The position numbers and the translations under genes were made by a program. From Cohnella candidum (GTDB lineage: Bacteria > Bacillota > Bacilli > Paenibacillales > Paenibacillaceae): a DNA stretch of 64,000 nucleotides. The stretch's first letter is position 1. Each line of letters opens with the position of its first letter. The notes under the pieces are model-generated. The model had not been told where the DNA came from. It made no database searches and worked only from the letters and a program-made list of their open reading frames with translations. Shown here one piece after another: positions 11,059 through 20,030 of this stretch. The stretch spans positions 2,605,001 to 2,669,000 of the forward strand of contig NZ_CP033433.1 in NCBI RefSeq assembly GCF_003713065.1. The letters run 5' to 3'.

Positions 11059-11885
11059 CCTTTGCTAGCGCCTGCCGTCAAGCCGTCCACGAGGAACCGC
11101 TGCGTGTACATGAACAGTGCCGTGATCGGGATGGCAACGAGTACGCATCCCGCGGCGAACAAGGTGAACTCCGTGCTGTTATAGGCATCGATGATGTTCC
11201 ACAAGCCGACGGCCAACGTCCACTGCTCCGGCGATCTCAGGATCATCCGGGCGAAAATGAAGTCGACCCAGGCGCCCGCGAACGTAGTCAGCGAGATATA
11301 CGTGATGATCGGACGGGAAAGCGGCAGGATGATGCTCGTGAAAATCTTCATGTGGCTCGCGCCGTCGATCCGCGCCGCCTCTTCCAGGCTGCGGGGGATC
11401 GTGTCGAAGAAGCCTTTGGCCACGAACATGCCCAGCGCCGCGCCTGCGGAGTACACGATGATCAGCGCCCACTGCGTATCCAACAAGTTCAGCGTGTTAA
11501 AGATGACGAAGAGCGCCATGATGCTGAGGAATCCCGGGAACATGCCCAAAATCAGCGTGACCGTCATGAGCGATTTGCGCCCTTTAAAACGGAAACGGGA
11601 AAACGCGTAGGCCGTCAGCAGCTGAATCAAGGTACCTAAAATCATGCTCGCCGTCGCGACCTTCAACGTGTTCCAATACCACGTCGCGTACGGAATGCTC
11701 CGGTCCGCGCGGTCCCGGAACAGGTCGCGGTAGTGTTCCAGCGTCCATTTCGTCGGAATGAAATGGTCGCTGAACAACGAGTTGCCCACCCGGAAGGAGG
11801 ACAGAACCGTCCACAAAGCCGGGTACAACGCCGCGCATCCGATCAGAATGAGCAGCAGGTAGCTGAAAATCAGGCGTGGTTTCAT
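11055..11885 (-). CDS. maltodextrin ABC permease, MalG/MdxG type
   Basis: A 276-residue inner-membrane subunit with six predicted helices. The EAA loop that docks the ATPase reads EEAARIDGASHMKIFTSIIL. The end ASKG with ..LTAGASKG is typical of MalG-like proteins. It overlaps the amylase downstream by four bases and the MalF-like gene upstream by four, so all three are coupled. No ATPase gene is in the operon; Gram-positives often use one shared MsmX-type ATPase (family knowledge). Confidence 0.93.
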   Translation of the reverse strand: MKPRLIFSYLLLILIGCAALYPALWTVLSSFRVGNSLFSDHFIPTKWTLEHYRDLFRDRADRSIPYATWYWNTLKVATASMILGTLIQLLTAYAFSRFRFKGRKSLMTVTLILGMFPGFLSIMALFVIFNTLNLLDTQWALIIVYSAGAALGMFVAKGFFDTIPRSLEEAARIDGASHMKIFTSIILPLSRPIITYISLTTFAGAWVDFIFARMILRSPEQWTLAVGLWNIIDAYNSTEFTLFAAGCVLVAIPITALFMYTQRFLVDGLTAGASKG

Positions 11886-13174
11886 TGGATCATGTCCTCC
11901 TCCTTGAACGATCTCGTTCTCCGGTACAGGAGAATGGCCATGGTAGCGATGAACAGGAAGATCAGGATCGACACGGCTGCGGCGATGTTGTATTGGTTGA
12001 AGTCGAGCGTCAACTTATACAGCCACGTCACGAGAAGATCCGTTTCGCCCGCGTTGTTGTAGTTCATCGTGGCGGGGTTGCCGCCGGTCAACAGGAAAAT
12101 GACGTTGAAGTTGTTGATGTTGCCCGCGAACTGCGTGATCAAGATCGGCGCGGTCGCGAACAGCACGTATGGCATCGTGATGTTGCGGAACTTCATCCAG
12201 CTGGAAGCCCCGTCCACGTCCGCGGCTTCGTACAGGTCCTTTGAAATGTTCGTCAGGATGCCCATGACGAGAACCATCGTGACCGGGATCCCGATCCACA
12301 TGTTCACCACGATGACCGAGACTTTCGCCCAGAACGGATCGTTCAGCCAAGGCAGCCCTTCAAGACCGAACGCCCGGAAGTACTGGTTGATCGGACCGAA
12401 CTTCTCGTTCAGCATGTTTTTCATGATCAGAAGGGATACGAATTGCGGGATCGCGTAAGGAATAATGAACAGCATCCGCCAGAATCCCTTGAACTTGATG
12501 CCTTGCTGGTTGATGAGCAGGGCGACGAGAATCCCGCCGAAGTAGCAGGTGACGGTCGCCATAATGGCCCAGATGATCGTCCAGGTCAAGACGCCGAAAA
12601 ACGTGTTGCTCCAAACGTTCAGCGTGAACAGCTTATGGAACGTCGCGAATCCGACCCAATCGACCAGGTTTTTAGGCGGTATATGGTTCGGCGATGCGTA
12701 GTTCGTGAACGCGATCAGCGAAGTGAACACGATCGGCATGATCGTGAAGAACACGACGCCGATGATCGGCAGGGCGAGCAGCATCCATGGGAACATGGTG
12801 CTCTGAAGGTCCTTAAGGTCCCTGCCTTGTTCGCGTTTGCGCCCGATGGCCACGGCATCGCGGATATTCATCATGTAAATGACGACGTAGAGAAGGACGA
12901 CGAGTGCCGCCAATACGCCGTGAATCATCATGAAGACGGAGTGGTCCCCGGGGACGTTTTTATAGATTTTGCCGACTTTCTCCAGGTGCTGTCCTTTGGT
13001 TCCCAACGTTACGAGTCCTTGCAAATAAGGGAACAGTTTGGACGCGATCAGAAAGATTCCGGCGGCATGGATCAGGACGAACAGAAGGCCCTTGGCGTAT
13101 TGCCTGTTGTACCACTGTCCCAATCCCATGCACAGTGCCGAAAGCCAACCCGCCGCCGCTGCATGTCGCTTCAA
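11882..13174 (-). CDS. maltodextrin ABC permease, MalF/MdxF type
   Basis: A 430-residue permease, longer than most sugar permeases because it has an N-terminal extension with two or three extra helices (residues about 5-110), as in MalF/MdxF. The EAA loop reads YEAADVDGASSWMKFRNITM. I take the TTG at 13174 as start because AAAGGAGA lies ten bases before it and no better ATG is nearby. Partner of the MalG-type gene. Confidence 0.92.
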   Translation of the reverse strand: MKRHAAAAGWLSALCMGLGQWYNRQYAKGLLFVLIHAAGIFLIASKLFPYLQGLVTLGTKGQHLEKVGKIYKNVPGDHSVFMMIHGVLAALVVLLYVVIYMMNIRDAVAIGRKREQGRDLKDLQSTMFPWMLLALPIIGVVFFTIMPIVFTSLIAFTNYASPNHIPPKNLVDWVGFATFHKLFTLNVWSNTFFGVLTWTIIWAIMATVTCYFGGILVALLINQQGIKFKGFWRMLFIIPYAIPQFVSLLIMKNMLNEKFGPINQYFRAFGLEGLPWLNDPFWAKVSVIVVNMWIGIPVTMVLVMGILTNISKDLYEAADVDGASSWMKFRNITMPYVLFATAPILITQFAGNINNFNVIFLLTGGNPATMNYNNAGETDLLVTWLYKLTLDFNQYNIAAAVSILIFLFIATMAILLYRRTRSFKEEDMIQ

Positions 13175-13205
13175 GCTGACCCGTCTCCTTTCTTTTAAGC
13201 CATTA

Positions 13206-13228
13206 CACCCGCCGAGGACCGGCGGGTG
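13206..13228. other. intercistronic stem-loop between binding protein and permease genes
   Basis: CACCCGCCG and CGGCGGGTG form a 9-bp GC-rich stem with a 5-base loop and no T-run. Such hairpins after a binding-protein gene often protect its mRNA and give more binding protein than permease; that role is inferred. Confidence 0.6.
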
Positions 13229-13255
13229 AATGGATATGCTGCTGTATGATTTCGA

Positions 13256-14575
13256 TTACTTCGCGGTGGCGATGGCGTCATGCATTTTCTTCGCCCATTC
13301 GTCCATCGTTTTTTGCGGATCGGCTTTGTCGTTCCAGAGGGAGCTCAGAGCCGCTTCATGCGTGGACCAGAAAGCGTTCATTTCGCTGATCTTCGGCATC
13401 GGAGTCGAGTTGTCGAATTGCTTCAGGAAGACGCTCGCGAACGGATCGCTCGTGACTTTCTCGCTCGCCGCCACGTTTTTGTTCGACGGCAGGCTTCCGA
13501 ACAGCTCGAAGTTCTTTTGTTGGAACTCTTCAGAAGAGATGAGTTGTGCAAACAGTTTCGCCGCGATCGGGTACTTCGTGTTGGCGTTAACCAGGAAACC
13601 TTTGACGCCGGAGAAAGGCATCATCGGTTTGCCGTTCGGCAGGGCCGGATACTCGGCTACGCCCAGCTTGTCGCCCAGCGCTTTCTTGAATTCTTGCGTC
13701 TGCCACGGGCCGCTGACGTTCATGGCCAGTTTGCCTTCGGTGAAGAGAGACGTTTTGATGTCGGCTTTGATGTCGGCCGCTTTGATCGGCAGGATGTCAT
13801 GGAGGCTTTCAAAGAATTTCGCCGCTTCCACGCCTTCCGGCTTGTTCAGGCCGATGTCGGAACCGTCGCTGCCATCTTTGCCGAATACGTAAGCGCCGTA
13901 TCCGCCGAAGATGCCCCAGCTCCAGTAACCGTTGCCGACTTCCCACATGTAGGCGTACTTTTGCGCTTTCGCGTCATTGTACGTTTTCGCGAAGTTGATG
14001 ACTTCGTCCCACGTTTTCGGAGCTTCTTTCACGATGTCTTTGTTGTAGAACACCGCGGTCGTTTCTACGGACATCGGGTAGCCGTACAGCTGGCCGTCGA
14101 TCGTCCAAGCGTCAACCGCTTTTTGCGTGTTGTTCGCTTTCGTTTCTTCTTCGTGCAGGTCGTTCGGGAGAACGACGCCCGCTTGCACCGCGGAACCGAG
14201 ACGGTCGTGAACGGCGCTGAATACGTCCGCACCTACGCCCGCAGGGCCGTCGGTGATCATTTTCTCGATCGATTTGTCCGGACCTACGTCTTGGAACTCG
14301 ACGTCGATGCCGTATTTTTCTTTGAATGCTTTAGCGGCTTCGTCTACGAGCGCCTTCTCGCTGGCGGAATACCATACGACCAGCTTCGCGCCGTCTTCAG
14401 GCTTGATTTCTTCTTCCGATGCTGCGGCCGAGGAAGCCGGTGCGCTTTCCGTCGGAGCAACCGCGCTAGCGCTTGGGGAGGAAGATGCGCTGTCTTCTTT
14501 TTTGGAGCCGCACGCCGACAGAACGAACACGAGTGCGAAAACCAGAGTCAGCACGAGCCATTTGGAGCTTTTCAT
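13256..14575 (-). CDS. maltodextrin-binding lipoprotein, MalE/MdxE type
   Basis: A 439-residue extracellular solute-binding lipoprotein. Signal peptide with lipobox LSACG (Cys near residue 22), a Ser/Ala-rich linker, then a fold with VVWYSASEKALVDEAAKAF at the start of the mature part. Motifs such as FLVNANTKYPIAAKLFAQL and NKNVAASEKV fit the maltose/maltodextrin group rather than general sugars. It is first in the operon and its upstream region carries two LacI-type operators and a cre-like site, so it is likely induced by maltodextrin and glucose-repressed. Confidence 0.9.
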   Translation of the reverse strand: MKSSKWLVLTLVFALVFVLSACGSKKEDSASSSPSASAVAPTESAPASSAAASEEEIKPEDGAKLVVWYSASEKALVDEAAKAFKEKYGIDVEFQDVGPDKSIEKMITDGPAGVGADVFSAVHDRLGSAVQAGVVLPNDLHEEETKANNTQKAVDAWTIDGQLYGYPMSVETTAVFYNKDIVKEAPKTWDEVINFAKTYNDAKAQKYAYMWEVGNGYWSWGIFGGYGAYVFGKDGSDGSDIGLNKPEGVEAAKFFESLHDILPIKAADIKADIKTSLFTEGKLAMNVSGPWQTQEFKKALGDKLGVAEYPALPNGKPMMPFSGVKGFLVNANTKYPIAAKLFAQLISSEEFQQKNFELFGSLPSNKNVAASEKVTSDPFASVFLKQFDNSTPMPKISEMNAFWSTHEAALSSLWNDKADPQKTMDEWAKKMHDAIATAK

Positions 14576-14682
14576 AAACTTGGGTACCCCTCTCTAACGA
14601 TAAAATAAGTATCGATTCCCCGAAACGCGTTCCCGCGGGCTTCCGAACATCCTATCGCCGCCGTTCCGAAAACCGACTAGGT

Positions 14683-14702
14683 TTGTGCAAACGTTTGTAC
14701 AA
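14683..14702. promoter_or_regulatory. LacI-family operator 1
   Basis: TTGTGCAAACGTTTGTACAA is palindromic at 18 of 20 positions around a central CG, the form bound by LacI/MalR-family repressors. It lies about 110 bases before the binding-protein ATG and the LacI regulator is encoded divergently. Confidence 0.75.
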
Positions 14703-14773
14703 AATGGCACAAAAATCTGCGGTTTACCGTCGTTTTCCCGGATTTCAGCGAATTTCGGCGTCTCTGCATCCGC

Positions 14774-14788
14774 TTGAAAGCGCTTTTG
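14774..14788. promoter_or_regulatory. cre-like catabolite repression site
   Basis: TTGAAAGCGCTTTTG matches the Bacillus CcpA cre pattern (WTGNAARCGNWWWCA) except at the end. Position between the two operators suits carbon catabolite control of the maltodextrin operon. Confidence 0.55.
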
Positions 14789-14821
14789 AGAACATACTCA
14801 TCATACGATTTTTAGGCGGTG

Positions 14822-14839
14822 AGTAAAACGTTTGCACAA
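14822..14839. promoter_or_regulatory. LacI-family operator 2
   Basis: AGTAAAACGTTTGCACAA shares the AAACGTTTGCACAA half with operator 1 read in reverse. The two sites are about 137 bases apart, near 13 helical turns, which would permit looping by a tetramer or joint use by two dimers. Confidence 0.6.
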
Positions 14840-14923
14840 CTTAAATATGGAGCACAGCGCCTACTTATCTCGAGATTCCTCTCATTTTCTACCTCATTCA
14901 AACGAATTTAAAACTTGTTCAAC

Positions 14924-14941
14924 TGTGCTACATGTGGCACA
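14924..14941. promoter_or_regulatory. TGTGC/GCACA inverted repeat
   Basis: TGTGCTACATGTGGCACA is a near palindrome (TGTGC..GCACA around ACATGT) about 35 bases before the -35 of the regulator gene. It could be another operator, but its centre differs from the LacI type. Confidence 0.35.
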
Positions 14942-14975
14942 ATCATGCCATCTTATCGCATTCTTTGGCATTAGA

Positions 14976-15004
14976 TTTACAACTTATGTAGGATCGGATA
15001 CGAT
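14976..15004 (+). promoter_or_regulatory. promoter of the LacI-family gene
   Basis: TTTACA (14976-14981), 17-base spacer, TACGAT (14999-15004). The start site would be near 15011, leaving a short leader to the ATG at 15045. Confidence 0.65.
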
Positions 15005-15044
15005 AAAATTGCCAACACGTACCCAAAAAAGGAAGAGTTGAACC

Positions 15045-16070
15045 ATGGCGATAACCATCAAAGATGTGGCTAAAAAAGCCGGGGTTTCCCCCTCGACGGT
15101 ATCCCGCGTGATCGCCGAGCACCCGCGGATCAGCGCGAAAACGTCCAGGCGCGTGAAAGAAGTCATGGATGAGCTGGGCTATCACCCGAACATGATGGCC
15201 AAAAGCCTCGTCTCCAGAACCTCGCGCACGATCGGCGTCATTCTGCCCCGCCCGGCCGAAGAACTTCTTCTCAACTTCTTCTTCTACGAATTCATGCGGG
15301 GCGTCATGGCGCAATTAACCCGAGCGGGGTACGACTTGCTGATGGCTGGCGGCAATAACGAGCGGGAAGAACTTGAAACGGTTACCCGGCTCGTGAGAGG
15401 CGGCCGGATCGACGGTTTGCTTCTTCTGTATTCGCGCGCGTCCGATCCCGTCATCTCCCTGCTGCGCAAAGAAGACGTGCCCTTTCTTCTCGTCGGGAGA
15501 AGCCTCGACTACGATGACGTCCCTTCCGTCGACAACGACAATGTGCAGGCGGCTTACGACGCAACCAAGCATTTAATCTCGCAAGGCCAGCGGCGGATCG
15601 GGTTCGTCAGCGGTCCCGCCCACCTCGCGATGACGCAGGATCGGCTGGCCGGTTACACCAAGGCGCTGACCGAAGCCGGGCTGCCGTTCAAGCAAGGATG
15701 GGTCGTCGAAGGAGAATTCCTGCTGGAGAGCGGATACCGGGCGATGGCTTCGATCATGAACCAGCCGGAACCCCCGACCGCCCTCGTGGTCATCGACGAT
15801 TTCGTCGCTTTCGGCGTCCTTAAAGGGCTGACGGAGCTCGGGTACCGCATCCCCGAAGACGTGGCGATCGTCAGCTTCAACAACATCGCGCTCTCCGAGC
15901 TCACGATGCCGCCGATCACGAGCGTGGACATCGGCACTTACCAGCTCGGCTATACGGCGTCCCAAATGCTGATCAGCACGATCCAGCAGGACCCCGTCCA
16001 GCAGCGGCAGCTCATTCCGCATCGGCTCGTCGTTCGCGAATCGTCCCTCCGGACGTTTTCGCCCGTTTAA
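15045..16070 (+). CDS. LacI-family transcriptional regulator, MalR-like
   Basis: A 341-residue repressor. The N-terminal helix-turn-helix reads TIKDVAKKAGVSPSTVSRVI, with the hinge helix region LGYHPNMMAKSLV. The rest is a periplasmic-binding-like sugar-sensing domain (about residues 60-335). It is divergent from the maltodextrin operon and separated by a region with matching operators, so it most likely senses maltose or maltodextrin and controls that operon. AAGGAAG precedes the ATG. A terminator follows the gene. Confidence 0.92.
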   Translation: MAITIKDVAKKAGVSPSTVSRVIAEHPRISAKTSRRVKEVMDELGYHPNMMAKSLVSRTSRTIGVILPRPAEELLLNFFFYEFMRGVMAQLTRAGYDLLMAGGNNEREELETVTRLVRGGRIDGLLLLYSRASDPVISLLRKEDVPFLLVGRSLDYDDVPSVDNDNVQAAYDATKHLISQGQRRIGFVSGPAHLAMTQDRLAGYTKALTEAGLPFKQGWVVEGEFLLESGYRAMASIMNQPEPPTALVVIDDFVAFGVLKGLTELGYRIPEDVAIVSFNNIALSELTMPPITSVDIGTYQLGYTASQMLISTIQQDPVQQRQLIPHRLVVRESSLRTFSPV

Positions 16071-16096
16071 CCGAAAACTCGATTCCAGCCCTTATC

Positions 16097-16119
16097 GACG
16101 CCCATTCGGGCGTCTTTTT
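16097..16119 (+). terminator. terminator of the LacI-family gene
   Basis: GACGCCC (16097-16103) / GGGCGTC (16108-16114) with a 4-base loop and five T. Confidence 0.85.
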
Positions 16120-16244
16120 CATAGGTTGCCTTCTCGCTCATCCTGCATGCCTTTTAACCTGCCGGGATTTGCATTATACTAGCGAAAGGTGTGTCCATAT
16201 CGCAGGAACTATGGCCGGTTGCCCGGCGAAAGGCGGAAGTTCTC

Positions 16245-17462
16245 ATGAGCAACTATCATCCTCTTACGGAAGCGGAAGCGATCGAAATCGCGAAATCCCT
16301 TCCGAATGTGCTTCAACCCGGCAAAGAAGTCGTATGCCGCGAGATCGGCGACGGAAACTTGAACCTCGTATTCCACGTCAGCCAGCCGGAGACGGGAGCC
16401 AGCGTGATCCTGAAGCAGGCGCTGCCCTACGCGAAAGTCGTCGGCGAGTCGTGGCCGCTCACGCTCGACCGTGCCCGGATCGAAAGCGAAGCCCTCATCA
16501 TCGAAGCCAAGCTGGCCCCTGGGCTCGTCCCGGTTGTCTACCGGTACGATTCCGAAATGGCGCTTACGGTCATGGAAGACCTGAGCGACCATGTCATCAT
16601 GCGCAAAGGATTGATGGAAGGCGGCGTCTACCCTAAATTCGCGGAGGACATTTCCGAGTTTCTGGCGCGCACCCTGTTCTTCACGTCCGACTTGGGCATG
16701 AACCAGCAGGAGAAGAAGCTTCTCGTCAAATCGTTCATCAACCCGGAGCTTTGCAAAATTACCGAAGATCTCATTTTCGACGATCCTTATACGGATTCCC
16801 CGAACAACAGCTTCGACGAGCATCTGAGGCCGGATGCGGAAGCGCTGTGGAGCGACACGGCCCTTCACCTGGAAGTGGCGCTGCTGCGCGAAAAGTTCCT
16901 GACGCAAGCTCAGGCATTGCTGCATGGGGACTTGCATACCGGCAGCATCTTCATCACGCCGGAATCGACGAAAGTGATCGATCCCGAATTCGCTTATTAC
17001 GGTCCGATGGGCTTCGACATCGGCGCGGTCATCGCCAATCTCCTGCTCAACTTCGCGGGACAAGAGCATTGGTCGGCCGACGAGCAGACGCGCGCCGAGC
17101 GCAGATCCTATCTGCTTGAAACCATTCGGGAAATTTGGCCTTCGTTCGAACGCAAATTCCGCAAGCTTTGGGCGGAGCACGGCGTCGATCGGATCGCCCG
17201 CACTCCAGGCTATATGGACGATTACATGAGCCGGTTGCTGAAAGATACGTTCGGTTTCGCGGGATGCAAAATGGTGCGCCGGATCGTCGGCCTTTCGCAT
17301 GTCGCCGATATCGACCGAATCCCGGACCCGCAGGTTCGGCACCGTGCGCAGAAGCTTGCGCTGTCGATCGGCACGTTCCTGATCAAACGCGGCCGCAATG
17401 CCGCCTCCATCGAAGAACTCATCGACATCGCCGAGTCGGCCGCCCTCGCGGCCAAAGGCTGA
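16245..17462 (+). CDS. mtnK: methylthioribose kinase
   Basis: MtnK phosphorylates 5-methylthioribose in the methionine salvage pathway. The 405-residue protein shows the nucleotide/substrate motifs of the family: IGDGNLNLVFHV near residue 47, the catalytic loop ALLHGDLHTGSIF near 225 and VIDPEFAYYGPMGFDIGAV after it (HGD and DPEFA are diagnostic). The ATG at 16245 has a purine-rich site (GGCGGAAG) before it; an in-frame upstream start at 16191 lies on or next to the likely promoter (TATACT near 16175). The leader is too short for a SAM riboswitch, unlike mtnKA in many Bacilli. mtnA follows after 27 bases. Confidence 0.95.
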   Translation: MSNYHPLTEAEAIEIAKSLPNVLQPGKEVVCREIGDGNLNLVFHVSQPETGASVILKQALPYAKVVGESWPLTLDRARIESEALIIEAKLAPGLVPVVYRYDSEMALTVMEDLSDHVIMRKGLMEGGVYPKFAEDISEFLARTLFFTSDLGMNQQEKKLLVKSFINPELCKITEDLIFDDPYTDSPNNSFDEHLRPDAEALWSDTALHLEVALLREKFLTQAQALLHGDLHTGSIFITPESTKVIDPEFAYYGPMGFDIGAVIANLLLNFAGQEHWSADEQTRAERRSYLLETIREIWPSFERKFRKLWAEHGVDRIARTPGYMDDYMSRLLKDTFGFAGCKMVRRIVGLSHVADIDRIPDPQVRHRAQKLALSIGTFLIKRGRNAASIEELIDIAESAALAAKG

Positions 17463-17489
17463 AGCGGATACGGAAAGAAGGAAAACAGC

Positions 17490-18563
17490 ATGAGCGTAAA
17501 TTCCCCCGATAACCATGAGGTGCTGCAGCCCGTCCGCTGGTCGGACGGCGCGGTCCTCTTGCTGGACCAAAGGCTGCTGCCGGAGGAAATCGTCTATCTT
17601 ACCTTAACGACGCCGCAAGACGTTTGGGATGCTATTCGCGAGCTCAAAGTTCGCGGAGCGCCGGCCATCGGCATCGCCGCCGCGTATGGCGTCGTCCTGG
17701 GTGTCCAGCAATTCCGCGGCACGCCCGATGAGCTGGCGAAGGAAACGATCCGCCACGCGGCGCATCTCGCCACTTCACGTCCCACGGCGGTTAACCTGTT
17801 CTGGGCGCTGGACCGGATGAAAGGCCGCGCCAAGACGCTGGCCGAAGCCGGGCTGGACACGGAAACCTGCATCGCCGCGTTGCTGGACGAAGCCCGCCAA
17901 ATCCACGCGGAGGACGAAGAAACGAACCGCCTGATCGGCGAGCATGCGCTTACCTTGTTCCAAGACGGCATGGGCGTCCTGACCCACTGCAACGCCGGCG
18001 GCTTGGCCACTTCGAAGTACGGAACGGCGCTTGCTCCTTTCTATCTCGCTCTCGAAAAAGGCGTGCAGCTCAAAGTTTACGCCGACGAGACGAGACCGGT
18101 GCTTCAGGGCGCACGCCTGACCGCTTTCGAGCTGCACAAGGCCGGCGTCGACGTCACTCTTATCACCGACAACATGGCCGGACACGTCATGTCCAAGGGT
18201 TGGGTCCAAGCGGTCATCGTGGGAACGGACCGAGTTGCCGCAAACGGAGACGTCGCGAACAAAATCGGGACCTACAGCGTAGCCGTCTTGGCGAAGGCGC
18301 ACAATATCCCTTTCTACGTGGCTTGTCCGCTGTCGACCATCGACTTGTCGACGCCTACCGGCGCCGACATCCCGATCGAGGAACGCCATCCGGACGAAGT
18401 GACGATCGGCTTCGGCCGCCGTACCGCGCCGGAAGGAGTCGCCGTCTATAACCCGGCCTTCGACGTTACGCCTAACGAGCTGGTCACGGCGATCATTACC
18501 GAAAAAGGCATCGTACGCGCTCCATACGCGGAAAACCTCAAGAAGCTGTTCGAAACCTCTTGA
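17490..18563 (+). CDS. mtnA: methylthioribose-1-phosphate isomerase
   Basis: MtnA converts the MtnK product to methylthioribulose 1-phosphate. The 357-residue protein belongs to the eIF2B-like family; visible signatures are [18 protein letters not shown] near residue 50, [18 protein letters not shown] near 155 and the acid in [19 protein letters not shown] near 240. AGAAGGA precedes the ATG. It is the second gene of the mtnKA operon and ends three bases from the convergent DUF1805 gene with no obvious terminator between them. Confidence 0.96.
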   Translation: MSVNSPDNHEVLQPVRWSDGAVLLLDQRLLPEEIVYLTLTTPQDVWDAIRELKVRGAPAIGIAAAYGVVLGVQQFRGTPDELAKETIRHAAHLATSRPTAVNLFWALDRMKGRAKTLAEAGLDTETCIAALLDEARQIHAEDEETNRLIGEHALTLFQDGMGVLTHCNAGGLATSKYGTALAPFYLALEKGVQLKVYADETRPVLQGARLTAFELHKAGVDVTLITDNMAGHVMSKGWVQAVIVGTDRVAANGDVANKIGTYSVAVLAKAHNIPFYVACPLSTIDLSTPTGADIPIEERHPDEVTIGFGRRTAPEGVAVYNPAFDVTPNELVTAIITEKGIVRAPYAENLKKLFETS

Positions 18564-18566
18564 TGG

Positions 18567-18887
18567 TCAAGCTTCCGAGGCGGCCGCGGCCATGATCCGC
18601 ACCGCCTCCCGCCCTTGCATGCCGGCGGTAATGCCCATCGCTTCCGCCGCTTCCGTTACCGACTCGAGAGGGGCGTCCAGCAGCTGTTCGAGCGTACGAA
18701 CGCCGACGGCCCGCCCGGCGATCACTTTCCGGTCCCGCAGCCGCTCGTTCAGCAATTGAACGTCCAGCGCTCCGCACATAATATAACCGCCGCCGGCGGT
18801 CACGGCCAACAGCGTCGTTTTGGGCAGCAGCACTTCGACCCCCACGGCCGTCCATTCCCCGATGCTCACCGGTTCGATCCGCACCAT
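18567..18887 (-). CDS. DUF1805 (YunC-like) protein
   Basis: A 106-residue soluble protein of the DUF1805/YunC family, function unknown. The core VEVLLPKTTLLAVTAGGGYI and CGALDVQLLNERL are typical. The ATG at 18887 is preceded by GGAGG at good distance, while an upstream start at 18968 would add 27 residues with no family similarity. It faces mtnA tail to tail and is divergent from the 19061 gene. Confidence 0.82.
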   Translation of the reverse strand: MVRIEPVSIGEWTAVGVEVLLPKTTLLAVTAGGGYIMCGALDVQLLNERLRDRKVIAGRAVGVRTLEQLLDAPLESVTEAAEAMGITAGMQGREAVRIMAAAASEA

Positions 18888-19060
18888 GCGTATCCACCTC
18901 CTCGCACAAGTCGAATCGTGCGCTACATGATATGCGCCGGGAACGCTTTTCTTCCGGGCGCTTGTCATTCGGGGACTTTTTTAGGCCAACCAACCGTGTT
19001 ATAGTAGGGACAAAGGCATAGTCAAATGGGACTACGGAACGAGGAGAAGGAGGAACCCGC

Positions 19061-19612
19061 ATGAAAGACGACAAATCTGCAACCGGTAACAACTCCTTCC
19101 TGTTTTCCGTGGACATTCTCGTCCAAGCCACAACGAACGGAGAAGCGCTGGAACGGCTGCTCCACGTGCTGAACGGAGGCGATTTCGCGGATTTCCGCGT
19201 CGGCTCCGGCATCCAGCTCGGGCAAGTCATCGAGGATGCTCTGGCGAAATCGAACGCCAAACCCGCTGCTCCGCCGTCCGCAGCAGCCGACAAAGCGAAA
19301 GTCGCCGCGGCCGTCGCCAAAGCCAAAGACGCGGTCGCCAAAGCCAAGCCGAGTTCGGTCGATGCGGCCGCGACAACGAAGGCTCCTTCGGCGGTTCCGC
19401 AGCCCGACGACTTGGAGAAACGCATCCGGCAATATATCGAGAACAACAAGCTGATCCGGCTGAACGTGAACAAAGGCCGGGGCGTCAAACTGAGCATCCC
19501 CTGCCGGGTCATCAGCTTCGACGCGGCGAACCAGCTCATGACCGTCTACCACGTAGACGAGAAGCAGGTCCACAGCTTCAAGCTGTTTGAGATCGACGAC
19601 TTTCTGGAATGA
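19061..19612 (+). CDS. unknown protein with Ala/Lys-rich linker
   Basis: A 183-residue soluble protein I cannot assign. It has three parts: an N-terminal folded region (residues 10-66, with FSVDILVQATTNGEALERLL), a low-complexity linker of repeated AK/AAK (about 67-120), and a C-terminal region (123-183) beginning DDLEKRIRQYIENNKLIRLN and ending FKLFEIDDFLE, which may be a small beta domain. AAGGAGG precedes the ATG. Two conserved-looking ends joined by a linker suggest a bridging role. Followed by a strong terminator. Confidence 0.75.
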   Translation: MKDDKSATGNNSFLFSVDILVQATTNGEALERLLHVLNGGDFADFRVGSGIQLGQVIEDALAKSNAKPAAPPSAAADKAKVAAAVAKAKDAVAKAKPSSVDAAATTKAPSAVPQPDDLEKRIRQYIENNKLIRLNVNKGRGVKLSIPCRVISFDAANQLMTVYHVDEKQVHSFKLFEIDDFLE

Positions 19613-19633
19613 CGACGAAAACCTGACCAACTG

Positions 19634-19660
19634 AACTGCACCTCGTGGTGCAGTTTTTTT
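19634..19660 (+). terminator. terminator of the 19061 gene
   Basis: AACTGCACC / GGTGCAGTT stem (9 bp), 4-base loop, seven T. Confidence 0.9.
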
Positions 19661-19662
19661 GT

Positions 19663-19965
19663 TAGTAAACGAGCGCTACTTATCATAGTGGACGTTCGAT
19701 GCTATCGCGATATAAGTAAATGAGCGCTACTAATCTGCAGTGGATGATAGTGGTTGCGGCGACTTAAGTAAACGAGCACATCTTATCTTCGGCGGATAGT
19801 CGAGGCTGTTGCGATATAAGTAAACGAGCGCTACTTATCTACCGCGAATGGTCGAAGCTTTGACGACTTAAGTAAACGAGCACTACTTTTCTGCAGTGGA
19901 TGGTCGTGGCTGCAGCGACTTAAGTAAACGAGCACTACTTATCTGCGGTGTATAGACGAAGCCCA
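19663..19965. repeat. six tandem copies of a 52-bp hairpin repeat
   Basis: GTAAACGAGC (or GTAAATGAGC) recurs at 19665, 19716, 19768, 19820, 19872 and 19924, a period of 51-52 bases. In the best copies each unit begins with ATAAGTA, then about nine bases, then TACTTAT, a 7-bp stem. The intervening 25 bases are also similar but more diverged (GTGGATRGTCG...). There are no unique spacers. The array fills the gap between two convergent genes, each with its own terminator. Confidence 0.9.
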
Positions 19966-19970
19966 ATATG

Positions 19971-20019
19971 AAAAAACAAAGGCATGAGCTCCGGTACGAA
20001 CCGGGCTCATGCCTTTGTT
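19971..20019 (-). terminator. terminator of the GGDEF/EAL gene
   Basis: AACAAAGGCATGAGC pairs with GCTCATGCCTTTGTT (15 bp), inner loop with CCGG/CCGG, and a run of A on plus (T on minus) at 19971-19976. Confidence 0.88.
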
Positions 20020-20030
20020 ATGTATGCCGT

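Noticed and set aside
14832-15041. 69-codon frame in the maltodextrin control region
   Set aside because: It overlaps operator and promoter sequences and lacks a ribosome site.
16120-16244. SAM riboswitch before mtnK
   Set aside because: The likely start site leaves too short a leader, and none of the conserved S-box segments is present.
19663-19965. CRISPR array
   Set aside because: The repeat is 52 bp head to tail with similar sequence throughout; there are no unique spacers and no cas genes.
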